A stretch of DNA of 64,000 bases from NCBI RefSeq assembly GCF_902488535.1, contig NZ_CABTWO010000001.1, positions 62,001 to 126,000 of the forward strand, read 5' to 3'. The notes under the pieces are model-generated. The model saw only the letters and a program-made list of their open reading frames with translations, had not been told where the DNA came from and searched no databases. This DNA is from an uncultured Mobiluncus sp. GTDB taxonomy: Bacteria > Actinomycetota > Actinomycetes > Actinomycetales > Actinomycetaceae. Made by a program: the position numbers and the translations under genes. Of this stretch, positions 14,645 to 24,517 are shown one piece after another (the stretch's first letter is position 1; each line of letters starts with the position of its first letter).

Positions 14645-15649
14645 TTGGAACACAACCTACCCCTCGCCATCGCTTTGCAGGTGATTGGGTCGTTCTGTTT
14701 CGCCCTGGCTGCCCGGTATCAAAACAGTGCTATTCGCCACGAGGTCAAACACAACCAAAGCCGGCGGCGCCTGAAGTCCGACCAACTCATGGCAAGCCTG
14801 AAAAATCGCCGGTGGTGGCATGGGTTATTGCTGATGGGAGTGTCTTTGGGGTGCCAGATTACCGCCCTGTTCTTTGCTCCGGTCACGGTGGTGCAGCCCG
14901 TGGGGTTGCTGGCTTTCCCTTGGTCCATGATTTTGCAGGCACGCGTCGCTCACCAGCGGATTCGCAAGCGTGAGGGCGCTTTGGTGGCGATGACGGTGCT
15001 GGCCACCGGCGTTTTCACTTTCCTGGTGTCCTACTATTCCGCGCCCGATCAGCCCCTGACGACCATCAAAGTCTTTATCGGCGCCATCACGATTTATATT
15101 CTGGCCGGGTCTTTCGGAATGTTAGGCGCAAAAGGGCCGCGCGTGTGGCGCTCGTTTTTTTGGGGCAGCGGTGGGGCTATGTTCTACGGTCTGGAAGCCT
15201 CGCTGGTGCGTACCCTCATCATCTTTGTCCGCAACCATAACTGGGTGGACAACCCAATGTTCTGGATAGTCCTGGTGGTTTTGGTCATTGGTTCGATGAC
15301 CGCCGGCTGGATGGTGCAGCAGGGTTACGCCACCGGACAAGCCGAGCTGGTGGTTGCGTCGATGACCATCACGTCCCCCATCATCGCGGTGTGTTTCGGC
15401 ATCGCCGTACTGGGTGAGGGCAAGAACTTCACCTGGGGAGTCGCGTTGGGAATCATCGCCTGCGGGCTGGTCGCCATCGCCGGAATCGTGGGGCTGACCC
15501 ACTTGAAAGCCCATCAGCCCATCGTTTTGGAACACACCGACGGCATCCCTATCGATTCGCTCTCGGCGCAAGGGGAAAAGGACGACCCCGCGAACCACTC
15601 GGACGGACCCGACACGCCGACGCCAGATACGCCTCCCGAAGTTAGTTGA
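14645..15649 (+). CDS. DMT-superfamily (EamA-like) membrane permease
   Basis: This 334-residue protein has about nine or ten hydrophobic segments and a polar, acidic C-terminal tail of about 40 residues, as in drug/metabolite transporters. The opening IALQVIGSFCFALAARYQNSA, a basic loop at about 35-60 and the later GEGKNFTWGVALGI helix resemble the actinobacterial DMT/NIPA-like permeases. The start is TTG with AAAGGA seven bases upstream; no better ATG lies nearby. The gene ends eight bases inside the 3' end of the opposing glycosyltransferase gene. Substrate is unknown; metabolite export is the usual role of the superfamily. Confidence 0.8.
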   Translation: MEHNLPLAIALQVIGSFCFALAARYQNSAIRHEVKHNQSRRRLKSDQLMASLKNRRWWHGLLLMGVSLGCQITALFFAPVTVVQPVGLLAFPWSMILQARVAHQRIRKREGALVAMTVLATGVFTFLVSYYSAPDQPLTTIKVFIGAITIYILAGSFGMLGAKGPRVWRSFFWGSGGAMFYGLEASLVRTLIIFVRNHNWVDNPMFWIVLVVLVIGSMTAGWMVQQGYATGQAELVVASMTITSPIIAVCFGIAVLGEGKNFTWGVALGIIACGLVAIAGIVGLTHLKAHQPIVLEHTDGIPIDSLSAQGEKDDPANHSDGPDTPTPDTPPEVS

Positions 15650-16721
15650 ACCGGTAGAGGTGCTGGGCCAAGCGGTAGGTCTTAACCGCTGCCCATTTCA
15701 ACGGGGCTTTGTTCACGCTCGAACCCCTAACCAGCGGGTGACGCTTTAGATTGCGAGCCATGCGCGGGCTCTTGGCGTATATGTGTTTCCACATCTCATC
15801 GCGCATTCGCATCGCTTCGTGATCGCCGCGCAACAGCGAGAAAGCCGAGGAAGCCGTGACAATCAGCGCCAGGAAACCTTCCATATACTTTGCCAAGCGC
15901 GGGTTGGGAACGTCGTCGGGCAAAGTGTAGGCATCGACCAACGCCCGTGTGACCCGCATCTGTTGATCGAGGCGACCCAGCATGACAGTCTCGTTCACGG
16001 ACTGGTCGTCACGTCCGATAAAGTAGTGATACAGGTCAACCGGTAAATAGTAGAGTTTCTTTACATACGGGAGGGGAACGTAGACAAAAATGTTGTCTAC
16101 ATAGAACGTGTGTTTGGGCATGACCATTCCGGATTCCCGCAGCACCTGGGTGCGATAAACCGTGGAGTGCATCAGGATGTTTTGCCCCACCCCGAAGTTT
16201 CCGACCTGGTTCCAGGTGATAACCCGGTTCAACGGCAGAGCGCGGTTGTAGCGGATGACTTTGCGCGAACCCGTCAACACGTGCTCGTAAACATAATTAC
16301 AGACAACCAGGTCAACCCGTTCATTGTGTGCTAGGAACGTTCTTAGCTTGGACATCAACAAGTTTAACCCGACCCGATCCAACCAGTCGTCCGAGTCAAC
16401 CACCTTAAAATACTGGCCGCGAGCCGCCTGCAAACCCGCCATCACCGCGCCACCGTGACCGGCGTTTTCCTGGTGAATGACCCGAATCTTGTCGGGCATG
16501 GCCTGCGCCCACTTGTCAGCTTTCGCTCCCGTATGATCCTTTGAACCATCATTAACAATGATGATTTCAGTGTCCTCGCCCGCCCCTATCATCGAGGAAA
16601 TACAGGCGTCCATGTAATCCTCGGAGTTGTAGCACGGAATGACAAAAGTCAGGGTTATGTCGCGATCCGCCGCGTTCTGTTCAGGGTTTGCGGTTTCCGC
16701 CGTGTTTTTCGTTTCTGCCAT
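15642..16721 (-). CDS. Family 2 glycosyltransferase
   Basis: The 359-residue cytoplasmic or membrane-associated enzyme transfers a sugar from a nucleotide donor. The GT-A fold is visible: FVIPCYNSED at 26-35, IIVNDGS at 54-60, NAGHGGAVMAG at 86-96 and the metal-binding DSDD at 109-112. There is no strong membrane segment. It follows the DUF3566 gene by 62 bases in the same direction, at the end of the gyrase block, and converges with the DMT permease gene. Acceptor and sugar cannot be deduced. With glf next door a role in surface glycan assembly is reasonable. Confidence 0.9.
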   Translation of the reverse strand: MAETKNTAETANPEQNAADRDITLTFVIPCYNSEDYMDACISSMIGAGEDTEIIIVNDGSKDHTGAKADKWAQAMPDKIRVIHQENAGHGGAVMAGLQAARGQYFKVVDSDDWLDRVGLNLLMSKLRTFLAHNERVDLVVCNYVYEHVLTGSRKVIRYNRALPLNRVITWNQVGNFGVGQNILMHSTVYRTQVLRESGMVMPKHTFYVDNIFVYVPLPYVKKLYYLPVDLYHYFIGRDDQSVNETVMLGRLDQQMRVTRALVDAYTLPDDVPNPRLAKYMEGFLALIVTASSAFSLLRGDHEAMRMRDEMWKHIYAKSPRMARNLKRHPLVRGSSVNKAPLKWAAVKTYRLAQHLYRFN

Positions 16722-16783
16722 CAGGTTCTCTCACTAGATTTCGTTGTTATTTCTGTAGTTTTGCCCCGTCAGTCGGGGTGGTC

Positions 16784-17548
16784 TCATTCGTCGGTCATCA
16801 CCACGTGCAGCCCGCCCACCATGCGAGCAATCAAGTTGTAAATCACGGCAGCCAGCCAGCTCAGTACCGTCAAAATAATAATCTGGAGTACGCCAAAAAT
16901 CGCGACCAGAGCAATCGTCCGACTAAAGGTGAGCGCGTCAACCAGGTTCACCAACGCCGTGGCGGAAAGCGCCTGTAAAAACCCTTGCATCGAGGAAAAT
17001 ACGTGCAATATATCCAGCACCAGCCACAATACTATGGACGCGACCAACATCACTATGGACAGCGCGACCGCCACTAGGAACCCAATCTTCATCGCTGAGA
17101 GCGGATTGACCCTGGACAAAGTCAGCTTCACGCGACGCACATCGGGCAAATCCATGGCTTCTTCGCGTTCCTGCATGCGTTTAGCCGCCTCCAAGCGCCG
17201 GGCCTCCCGAGCGGCTGCCCGCTCGGCTTTCTTGGCGGCCTTAGCTGCCGCCCGCTCGGCGGCGTTCGTTTCACGAGGGGTGGGGGTCGGCTCGACTGTG
17301 GGTTCCTGGTTCGCAGCAGGTTCATTTTCGGCCTCGGCTGAGCCCTGCCGCGCGCCTGCCGCTGCGCCGGTTCCCGGCGGTGGTGGCGGAACCGGTCTTT
17401 TCATCGGAGTCTCACCAGCCTGCAAAGCACCTGAATAGGGGTCAGCGTGGCCCAGCCTGGCCCACGATACGCTGGGATCCTCGCCGGACGCGTCCATATC
17501 GGGATTGGGGGCGGGACTATTCCCGTCGGGTGTTCCTTTTATCCGCAT
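16784..17548 (-). CDS. DUF3566 membrane protein downstream of gyrA
   Basis: This 254-residue protein has an N-terminal half of low complexity (Pro, Ala, Glu and Arg, about 1-140), then the DUF3566 region. That region starts at VRRVKLTLSRVNP, followed by two hydrophobic segments (about 155-180 and 212-245) and the conserved ending GGLHVVMTDE. DUF3566 proteins sit directly after gyrA in many actinobacteria, and this one is 134 bases downstream of gyrA in the same direction. The function is not established; the position suggests a link to the cell envelope or division. The family call is firm. Confidence 0.88.
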   Translation of the reverse strand: MRIKGTPDGNSPAPNPDMDASGEDPSVSWARLGHADPYSGALQAGETPMKRPVPPPPPGTGAAAGARQGSAEAENEPAANQEPTVEPTPTPRETNAAERAAAKAAKKAERAAAREARRLEAAKRMQEREEAMDLPDVRRVKLTLSRVNPLSAMKIGFLVAVALSIVMLVASIVLWLVLDILHVFSSMQGFLQALSATALVNLVDALTFSRTIALVAIFGVLQIIILTVLSWLAAVIYNLIARMVGGLHVVMTDE

Positions 17549-17682
17549 ATTCCATCCCCTTCAGATGTTTCCTTGATTTTAGAGCCTAGCCACCGGCGGC
17601 TCAATTCTTGCTTCCGTGTTCTCACTTTGACGATTTCGAGGACTTTTGCAATATATCGCACAAAGCCCGAATTCCCGCAAAG

Positions 17683-20226
17683 TTATTCCTCCAGTTGCGG
17701 GTCATTGTCCACGTTGAGGGTGATAGCAATGACCCCGTCGCCTTCATCAGCCCGTGAGAAAATCACGCCCTGAGTGTTGCGCCCGGTTCGGCTGACTTCA
17801 TCGACCCGGGAACGCACAATTTTGCCCCCCGCCATGATGACCAGCACTTCTGAATCTTCCTCAGTAACCAGCGCGCCAACCAGGTCGCCGCGCGCCTCCA
17901 CTAGGTTCGCGACCTTAATCCCCAGGCCACCGCGACCCTGGACTCGGTACTCCGACAGCGCCGTGCGTTTCGCGTAGCCGCCCTCGGTCACCACGAACAG
18001 ATCCGCATCGGGGCGCACCACGTCCATCGTCAAGAGTTCGTCTTTGGTCCTAAACCGCATCCCTGTCACCCCGGATGTGGCTCGACCCATCGGGCGCAGC
18101 TGCTCATCGCTGGCGGTAAACCGCAGGGATTGGCCGTGGCGAGACACCAAAATCAGGTCGTCGGTCGCGTCCACCAGGCACGCCGAAACCAACTGATCCG
18201 CCTCACCGTCACTGTCCTCGCGTAGTTTGATCGCAATCAACCCGCCCGTTCGGTTCGTGTCGTAATCGGTCAGTCGAGTCTTTTTCACGAACCCGAGCCG
18301 GGTCGCCAACACCAGATAATCCTTGTCTGCAAACGAGGAAACCTGCAGGACTTGGGCGATACGTTCCTCGGGTTGGAAAGCCAGCAGGTTCGCCACGTGC
18401 TGACCTTTCGAGTCGCGTCCGCCTTCGGGAATCTCGTAGGCTTTCGCCCGATAGACCCGCCCGAAGTTCGTAAAGAACAGCAGCCAGTCGTGCGAGGAAG
18501 TGGTAAAGAAGTGTTCGACCTGGTCCTCCTCGCGCAGCGTCGCGCCTTTAATGCCTTTGCCGCCGCGGTGCTGGGACCGGTAAGCGTCGACCGGGGTTCG
18601 TTTCGCGTACCCGCCACGAGTGATGGTGACCACCACGTCTTCTTCGGGAATGAGGTCTTCCATCGACATTTCCCCATCAAAAGGCACGATGGTGGTTTTG
18701 CGTTCGTCGCCCCACTTTTCGGTAATTTCGCCGAGCTCCGTGGACACTATGGCGCGCTGGCGTTCGGGGCGAGCCAAAATGTCTTCATAGTCGGCGACTT
18801 TCGCCTCTAATTCGGCGTGTTCGTCCAAAATCTTTTGGCGTTCCAAAGCGGCCAACCGGCGCAGCTGCAAAGCCAGAATCGCGTCAGCCTGAACCTCGTC
18901 AACCTTCAGGAAATCCATCAACCCGACCCGAGCATCTTCTGCGGTCGGAGAACGACGAATCAACGCGATAACCTCATCGAGCGCATCCAAAGCCGCCAAG
19001 TAGCCTTGCAAGATATGCAGCCGTTCCTGGGCTTTCGCCAACCGGAAAGCGGTGCGGCGTTTGATGACATCGACCTGGTGAGCGGTCCAATAGTGGACAA
19101 AACCGTCAATAGACAGGGTCCGCGGCACCCCGTCAACCAGCGCCAACATATTGGCGGGGAAAGAATCTTGCAGCTGGGTGCGTTTATACAGGTTATTCAG
19201 CACGACTTTCGGAACAGCGTCGCGTTTCAGTACCACCACAATCCGGGTTCCGGCCCGGTCCGACGTTTCGTCACGAATATCCGCAATGCCCTGCAACTGG
19301 CCGTCTTTGACCAGCTGAGCAATCTTAACCTGCAGGTTATCGGGGTTGACCTGGTAGGGCAGTTCGGTCGCCACCAGGCAGGTACGTCCGTTGAGTTCCT
19401 CCACGTTGACCACCGCGCGTTGGGTGATGGAACCGCGGCCGGTCCGGTAGGTTTCCTCAATCCCGCGCCGACCCAGAATCGTGGCGCCGGTGGGGAAATC
19501 CGGGCCTTTGATGCGCTGCAGGCAGGCCTGGAGCAGTTCTTCACGGGTCGCCTCGGGGTTTTGCAGGTACCATTGGGCGGCGTCCGCGACTTCCCGCAGG
19601 TTGTGAGGCGGAATCCGGGTCGCCATGCCCACCGCGATACCTTCCGACCCGTTAATCAGCAGGTTCGGGATCCGGCTGGGCAGCACGGTCGGTTCTTGGG
19701 AGCGCCCGTCATAGTTGTCCATGAAATCGACGGTGTCCTCATCGATGTCACGCACCATTTCCATGGCGAGGGCGGCCATCTTGCATTCCGTGTACCGAGG
19801 CGCGGCCGGTCCGAGGTTACCGGGGGAACCAAAGTTGCCTTGACCAGCCACCAACGGGTAACGCAACGACCAGGGCTGCACCAACCGGGCTAGTGCGTCA
19901 TAAACCGAAGAATCCCCGTGCGGGTGGAAGTGACCCAACACGTCGCCCACCACGCGCATACACTTGGAATACCCGCCGTTCGGGCGGTAACCGCCGTCAT
20001 ACATGGTGTAGATGACGCGGCGGTGTACTGGTTTCAGCCCGTCGCGCACATCGGGCAGGGCACGGCCCACGATGACGCTCATGGCGTAGTCCATGTAGGA
20101 CTTTTTCATCTCTTTTTCCAAATCCACCTGCATGACGCGGGTAGATTCCGCCTCGGTAATCACGGGCGCATCGGGATGAATGATGTCGTCCACTTCGGAA
20201 TCGTTGTTGTCTTGGTTATCAGCCAT
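17683..20226 (-). CDS. gyrA: DNA gyrase subunit A
   Basis: GyrA cuts and rejoins DNA in the A2B2 gyrase that introduces negative supercoils. The 847-residue protein shows the catalytic Tyr145 in AAPRYTE, the quinolone-pocket stretch HPHGDSSVYDALARLVQPW (101-119), and a C-terminal wrapping domain with the GyrA box in the form QHRGGKG. Length is normal. The ATG start has an AAAGACAAGGGAA upstream, close to consensus. gyrB lies 59 bases upstream in the same direction. The residue at the usual first resistance position is Ser (GDSS), the common susceptible form in Gram-negative bacteria. Confidence 0.98.
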   Translation of the reverse strand: MADNQDNNDSEVDDIIHPDAPVITEAESTRVMQVDLEKEMKKSYMDYAMSVIVGRALPDVRDGLKPVHRRVIYTMYDGGYRPNGGYSKCMRVVGDVLGHFHPHGDSSVYDALARLVQPWSLRYPLVAGQGNFGSPGNLGPAAPRYTECKMAALAMEMVRDIDEDTVDFMDNYDGRSQEPTVLPSRIPNLLINGSEGIAVGMATRIPPHNLREVADAAQWYLQNPEATREELLQACLQRIKGPDFPTGATILGRRGIEETYRTGRGSITQRAVVNVEELNGRTCLVATELPYQVNPDNLQVKIAQLVKDGQLQGIADIRDETSDRAGTRIVVVLKRDAVPKVVLNNLYKRTQLQDSFPANMLALVDGVPRTLSIDGFVHYWTAHQVDVIKRRTAFRLAKAQERLHILQGYLAALDALDEVIALIRRSPTAEDARVGLMDFLKVDEVQADAILALQLRRLAALERQKILDEHAELEAKVADYEDILARPERQRAIVSTELGEITEKWGDERKTTIVPFDGEMSMEDLIPEEDVVVTITRGGYAKRTPVDAYRSQHRGGKGIKGATLREEDQVEHFFTTSSHDWLLFFTNFGRVYRAKAYEIPEGGRDSKGQHVANLLAFQPEERIAQVLQVSSFADKDYLVLATRLGFVKKTRLTDYDTNRTGGLIAIKLREDSDGEADQLVSACLVDATDDLILVSRHGQSLRFTASDEQLRPMGRATSGVTGMRFRTKDELLTMDVVRPDADLFVVTEGGYAKRTALSEYRVQGRGGLGIKVANLVEARGDLVGALVTEEDSEVLVIMAGGKIVRSRVDEVSRTGRNTQGVIFSRADEGDGVIAITLNVDNDPQLEE

Positions 20227-20285
20227 TTCCCTTGTCTTTCAATAGCTTGGTGAGAGTTTCACCGTGGCTTGTGGTTGTCGTTCGC

Positions 20286-22313
20286 TTAGATATCCAAGAA
20301 CCGCACGTCTTGGGCGTTGCGTTGGATAAAGGCGCGGCGCGAACTCACGTCCTCGCCCATGAGCAGCGAAAATACTTCGTCAGCGGAGGCGGCCTCGTCC
20401 ATCGTGACCTGTTTCAACAGTCGCACACTGGGATCCATCGTGGTTTCCCACAGTTCCTGGGCACTCATCTCGCCCAGACCTTTGTAACGTTGAATCCCGC
20501 CCTCCTTGGGCATTCGCGCCCCGGAGTCCAGGCCCAAGGTGACCAGCTTGTCCTTTTCCTTGTCGGAATAGACGAACTGGTGAGGTTTGTTGGACCACTT
20601 CAGGCGGTAGAGCGGCGGGGTGGCCAGGAACACGTGACCGTTTTCGATGAGCGGACGCATATAGCGGAACAGCAGGGTCAGCAGCAGGGTGGTGATGTGT
20701 TGGCCGTCCACGTCCGCATCTGCCATCAGCACAATCTTGTAGTAGCGCAGTTTCGATAGGTCGAAATCTTCGCCAATCCCGGTGCCGAAAGCGGTGATGA
20801 GGGACTGGATTTCCTTGTTGTCCAAAGCGCGGTCCAGGCGGGCTTTTTCAACGTTGAGGATTTTGCCGCGCAACGGCAGGATAGCCTGGTGGGCCGGGTC
20901 GCGTCCCGCCACCGCTGAACCGCCTGCCGAATCGCCCTCGACCAGGAAAATTTCGCATTCGGAAGCATCCCGGCTGGAGCAATCCCGCAGCTTGCCGGGC
21001 ATTGAGAAGGAATCCAGGGCGGTCTTGCGCCGGGTCGCGTCCCGGGCTTTCCGCGCCGCGTTACGAGCCTGCTGGGCGGACTGGGCTTTGGAAATAATTG
21101 CCTTGCATTCCGCCGGATGCGCATCGAACCAGTCCCCCAGCTGGGAATATACGGTTTGCTGTACGAAAGTCCGGGCCTCGGTGTTGCCGAGTTTCGTTTT
21201 CGTCTGACCCTCGAACTGAGGGTTGCGGATTTTCACGGAAATCACGGCGGTTAAGCCCTCGCGGCAATCGTCGCCAGAGAGGTTCTCGTCTTTGTCCTTG
21301 ATGAAGCCTTTTTCCCGACCGACCTTGTTCATCAGTGAGGTCAGCGCCGCGCGGAACCCTTCCTCGTGGGTGCCGCCTTCGGTGGTGTTGATGGTGTTGG
21401 CGTAGGTATAGATGGATTCGGAGTACGCGCTGGTCCACTGCAGGGCGATTTCCAGCGCCATTGCGTTATCGGTGTCCTCAACGCTGGACTCAAAGTCGAT
21501 GATTTCCTCGTGGATAACCTCAGATTTCTTGGTGGTGTTGATGAAATGCACGTAGTCGTGCAACCCGTTTTCGTAACAGTAAGACACCGAGCGACGTCCG
21601 ACCTCGGGAGTATCCGCCTCCCCTTCCTGATCTCCGGTCACGAAATCGCCTTCCGCAGTCACGTTGGGGCGTTCATCAGTGAGGGTGATGCGCAGTCCCT
21701 TGTTCAGGAAAGCCATCTGTTGGAAACGGGTCCGCAGGGTTTCATAGTCAAAATCGACAGTTTCAAAAATATCCGGATCCGGGTAAAACACCTGAACAGT
21801 CCCGGTTTCATCGGTGGGTTCGCCGCGACGCAGCGGCTGGATGACTTTGCCCCCGTCGCCAAACTCAATATGCCATTCGTAACCGTCACGTTTCACGGTG
21901 GTCAAAATCCTGGTGGACAGGGCGTTTACGACCGAAATGCCGACCCCGTGCAAACCGCCGGACACCGCGTAAGACGAGCCGCCGAACTTGCCTCCCGCGT
22001 GCAGAATCGTCATGACGACTTCCACCGTGGGGCGGTGTTCACTAGGGTGTTCCGCCACCGGAATACCGCGGCCGTTATCAGCCACCCGCACCCCGCCGTC
22101 AGCTTGTAAAGTCACCTCAATATGGTCACAGTACCCAGCCAAAGACTCATCGACCGAGTTGTCTACCACCTCATAAACCAAGTGGTGTAAGCCCCGCTCT
22201 CCGGTGGATCCGATGTACATACCGGGCCGGACTCGCACTGCTTCCAGGCCCTCGAGGACCTTAATGTCAGAAGCGTCATAGTGCTCCTCGGGCGTTTCAA
22301 AATCGCTCACGTT
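20286..22313 (-). CDS. gyrB: DNA gyrase subunit B
   Basis: GyrB is the ATPase subunit of gyrase. The N-terminal GHKL ATPase shows EAVRVRPGMYIGST and YEVVDNSVDE, the transducer region follows, and the TOPRIM domain has EGDSAGGSA (near residue 459) and LMADADVDGQH. The end LLMGEDVSSRRAFIQRNA is typical. I place the start at the GTG at 22313 because AAAGGAG lies eight bases before it. A GTG at 22343 in the same frame would add a lysine-rich ten-residue stretch and has a weaker AGGA site. The 22344-22510 spacer before it holds no visible gene. Confidence 0.97.
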   Translation of the reverse strand, partial: NVSDFETPEEHYDASDIKVLEGLEAVRVRPGMYIGSTGERGLHHLVYEVVDNSVDESLAGYCDHIEVTLQADGGVRVADNGRGIPVAEHPSEHRPTVEVVMTILHAGGKFGGSSYAVSGGLHGVGISVVNALSTRILTTVKRDGYEWHIEFGDGGKVIQPLRRGEPTDETGTVQVFYPDPDIFETVDFDYETLRTRFQQMAFLNKGLRITLTDERPNVTAEGDFVTGDQEGEADTPEVGRRSVSYCYENGLHDYVHFINTTKKSEVIHEEIIDFESSVEDTDNAMALEIALQWTSAYSESIYTYANTINTTEGGTHEEGFRAALTSLMNKVGREKGFIKDKDENLSGDDCREGLTAVISVKIRNPQFEGQTKTKLGNTEARTFVQQTVYSQLGDWFDAHPAECKAIISKAQSAQQARNAARKARDATRRKTALDSFSMPGKLRDCSSRDASECEIFLVEGDSAGGSAVAGRDPAHQAILPLRGKILNVEKARLDRALDNKEIQSLITAFGTGIGEDFDLSKLRYYKIVLMADADVDGQHITTLLLTLLFRYMRPLIENGHVFLATPPLYRLKWSNKPHQFVYSDKEKDKLVTLGLDSGARMPKEGGIQRYKGLGEMSAQELWETTMDPSVRLLKQVTMDEAASADEVFSLLMGEDVSSRRAFIQRNAQDVRFLDI

Positions 22314-22510
22314 TGTGTCTCCTTTTTTCGGCTTTTTCGCCACTATAATCCTATCGAATTTTTTGGCGATTGCCCTTTAGAGACGCGTAAAGACTGATTT
22401 AACACGTTTTATGTGTAATTCGTGAGCAACTAGGTGTGCGGGTTCTGCGGGCCGTAAATCCCGGCTTTATAGTTTCAACAAGTTTTGGCATCAGGCCGGT
22501 TGGCCCGGTT

Positions 22511-23218
22511 TTAGCCGTAGGTGTCGCGCGGTCCACGCCCCGGAACGCTGCGCGGTCCGTGGTTCCAGGACGGCACCTGGGGCCCGCGGATAATGATTTT
22601 TTTCACCACTCCCGCCCCGAGCCGCCGATTCAGTTGTTTAATCAGTTCGGGAAGCAAAAATTTCAGCTGGGTGGCCCAAGCGGTGGAGTCGGTACGGACG
22701 ATGAGTTTTCCCCCCTCAAAACTCTCTACCGTGGAATGGGCCGCGACCTGGGCACCAACATATTCGTCCCAACGTTTTTTTAAGTCCGCTATCTCTAGCG
22801 GAGTCTGCCACCCCAGACGCCGAGCCAAATGCCCCAGCAGGAAACCGGCCTGCTGCGGATCGTTACGGGAGGGACGCGACAGGTCCGTAAAACTGGCGGT
22901 GGCCGGTCCCGGGGCAGCCAGCTGCTCTATCTGGTGAGGCGTGGAACCAAGGCTTTTGGCTAGGTCAGCGTAATATTTTTTCGCGATTTCGCGGTCCAGC
23001 CATTCCCGTTCGCTCAAACTCTCGGCCTCTGGAGCCGCGGTGGAAAACCCACGCACTTTCCCGGTGAGGGGGTAAAAGCCCTGGCTAAACATGAGTTTCC
23101 GGTAACGTTTCACGGCGCGGCGCGGCAGGGGAGAATGCATGGTGGGGTACAGCCCGGAATAGTCGATGCCTTTAGCCACGAGCGAGCCCTCCCCTGCTGA
23201 CGGTAACTGTCCTGCCAT
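22511..23218 (-). CDS. dciA: DciA-like DUF721 protein
   Basis: The 235-residue protein ends with the DUF721 domain: a helical part (QAGFLLGHLARRLGW, ADLKKRWDEYVG) and strands containing LIVRTDSTAWATQL, then FLLPELIKQLNRRLG. DciA proteins are thought to bind and load the DnaB helicase in bacteria that lack DnaC. dnaB is present at 49465-50841, so the pair is consistent. The first 90 residues are a poorly conserved extension, as in other actinobacteria. It lies 10 bases after recF in the same direction, in the usual recF-dciA-gyrB order. The exact start is uncertain. Confidence 0.88.
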   Translation of the reverse strand: MAGQLPSAGEGSLVAKGIDYSGLYPTMHSPLPRRAVKRYRKLMFSQGFYPLTGKVRGFSTAAPEAESLSEREWLDREIAKKYYADLAKSLGSTPHQIEQLAAPGPATASFTDLSRPSRNDPQQAGFLLGHLARRLGWQTPLEIADLKKRWDEYVGAQVAAHSTVESFEGGKLIVRTDSTAWATQLKFLLPELIKQLNRRLGAGVVKKIIIRGPQVPSWNHGPRSVPGRGPRDTYG

Positions 23219-23228
23219 TATCCTGCCA

Positions 23229-24470
23229 TTATTGCAAAAAATCCGGTGCCGCTCCCTGACCGAGGGTCTCTACGCTGCTTTCGCGAGTTTCCTGGTCGAG
23301 GGTGACGCGGTAGAACGCGGCGTGCAGGGCGTCGGGGATTTCGGTTCCGGTGGCGGAGGTCAAAAACACCTGGTCAGCCTGGTCGATAGCCCATAGCAGG
23401 GCAGCGCGGCGCTGTTCATCGAGTTCGGCGAACACGTCATCTAACAGCAGTACCGGGGCGTCAGCAAAGTTGTCGCGCAGCAGGGAAAACTCCGCCAAAC
23501 GCAGGCTCAAAGCGTAGGACCAGGACTCGCCGTGGGAGGCGAACCCCTTGACCGGCAAACCGTACAAGGCTAGTTCCAGTTCGTCGCGGTGCGGACCGAC
23601 CAGGTTGACCCCGCGCCGAGCCTCATCGGCACGGCGCCGCTCCAGGGCTTGGCGAAACGCGGCAGTCAATGAATCCGGGTCTGACCACAGTTTTTGTTGT
23701 TCGCTGGCGGGCAGGTCGAGAGTTTTCGTGACACTGTCCGCGTAGGTTAGTCCCACCGAGGCCGGGTGTCCGGCGATTCGGGCATACACCTGGGGCAGGT
23801 GCGCGCCCAACAGGTCGATGACCCGCGCCCGCTCACTCATGATTTCCACCGCTGCCGGAACTAGGGCATCGTCCCAGATAGAAAGCTGAATTTCATCGAT
23901 AGGGGCGCGGCGTTTCGCCAGGTCTTTCAGGTAAGCTCCGCGTTGGCGGACAACCTTAGTGTATTCGCTCAACGTCCCAGCCAGGGTCGGGCGCAGCTGG
24001 ATGGCGATACGGTCCAAAAATGTGCGGCGCGCGGCGGGGTCTCCTTGCACCAGCTGTAAATCTTCGGGAGCAAACAGCACGGTCGAGAGGTGTCCCAGTA
24101 GGGAGCGCGGGCGCACGTTGTGCCGGTTTATCATGGCGCGATTAGCCCGGCCAGCCAACAATTCAATCTCTAACAGCTCCCCGGTAGCCTCCGGGTCCGC
24201 AAGGTCGCTACTGGGGTGAATCCGGGCCCGAATCACGCCCGCGCGGGGGGGCGCACTGGGGTCGGCCGTGTCTCCGGTTTCGCGAAAAATCAGGCCCGCA
24301 TCCGTACCAATCCGGTGCGAAGCTAGCACCGCCAGGTAGTTTATTGCCTCCAACAGGTTCGTTTTGCCTTGCCCGTTGGCGCCGACAAAGACGTTGGCTC
24401 CCGTAGGAAAGTGCACAATCACCTGACGGTAGGAACGAAACCAGTCCAGAGCCAGGTCGGAAACAAACAC
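23229..24470 (-). CDS. recF: DNA replication and repair protein RecF
   Basis: RecF is an SMC-like ATPase that helps load RecA at gapped DNA through RecFOR. The 413-residue protein has Walker A GANGQGKTN (30-38) and the typical opening LxLxxFRSY. The late LLLDDVFAELDEQRR region combines Walker B and D-loop elements, and FLTSATGTEI follows. It starts with GTG and lies 47 bases after dnaN in the same direction. Length is slightly above the usual 360-390 residues, which is normal in actinobacteria. Confidence 0.96.
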   Translation of the reverse strand: MFVSDLALDWFRSYRQVIVHFPTGANVFVGANGQGKTNLLEAINYLAVLASHRIGTDAGLIFRETGDTADPSAPPRAGVIRARIHPSSDLADPEATGELLEIELLAGRANRAMINRHNVRPRSLLGHLSTVLFAPEDLQLVQGDPAARRTFLDRIAIQLRPTLAGTLSEYTKVVRQRGAYLKDLAKRRAPIDEIQLSIWDDALVPAAVEIMSERARVIDLLGAHLPQVYARIAGHPASVGLTYADSVTKTLDLPASEQQKLWSDPDSLTAAFRQALERRRADEARRGVNLVGPHRDELELALYGLPVKGFASHGESWSYALSLRLAEFSLLRDNFADAPVLLLDDVFAELDEQRRAALLWAIDQADQVFLTSATGTEIPDALHAAFYRVTLDQETRESSVETLGQGAAPDFLQ

Positions 24471-24517
24471 GCGCCCCCCAAAAAACCTCTCTTGACCTAC
24501 CCCTTATAAAGAAAACT

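Noticed and set aside
18817..19893. A 358-codon plus-strand frame inside gyrA
   Set aside because: It is antisense to a fully conserved gyrA, has no protein-like features and no ribosome binding site of note.
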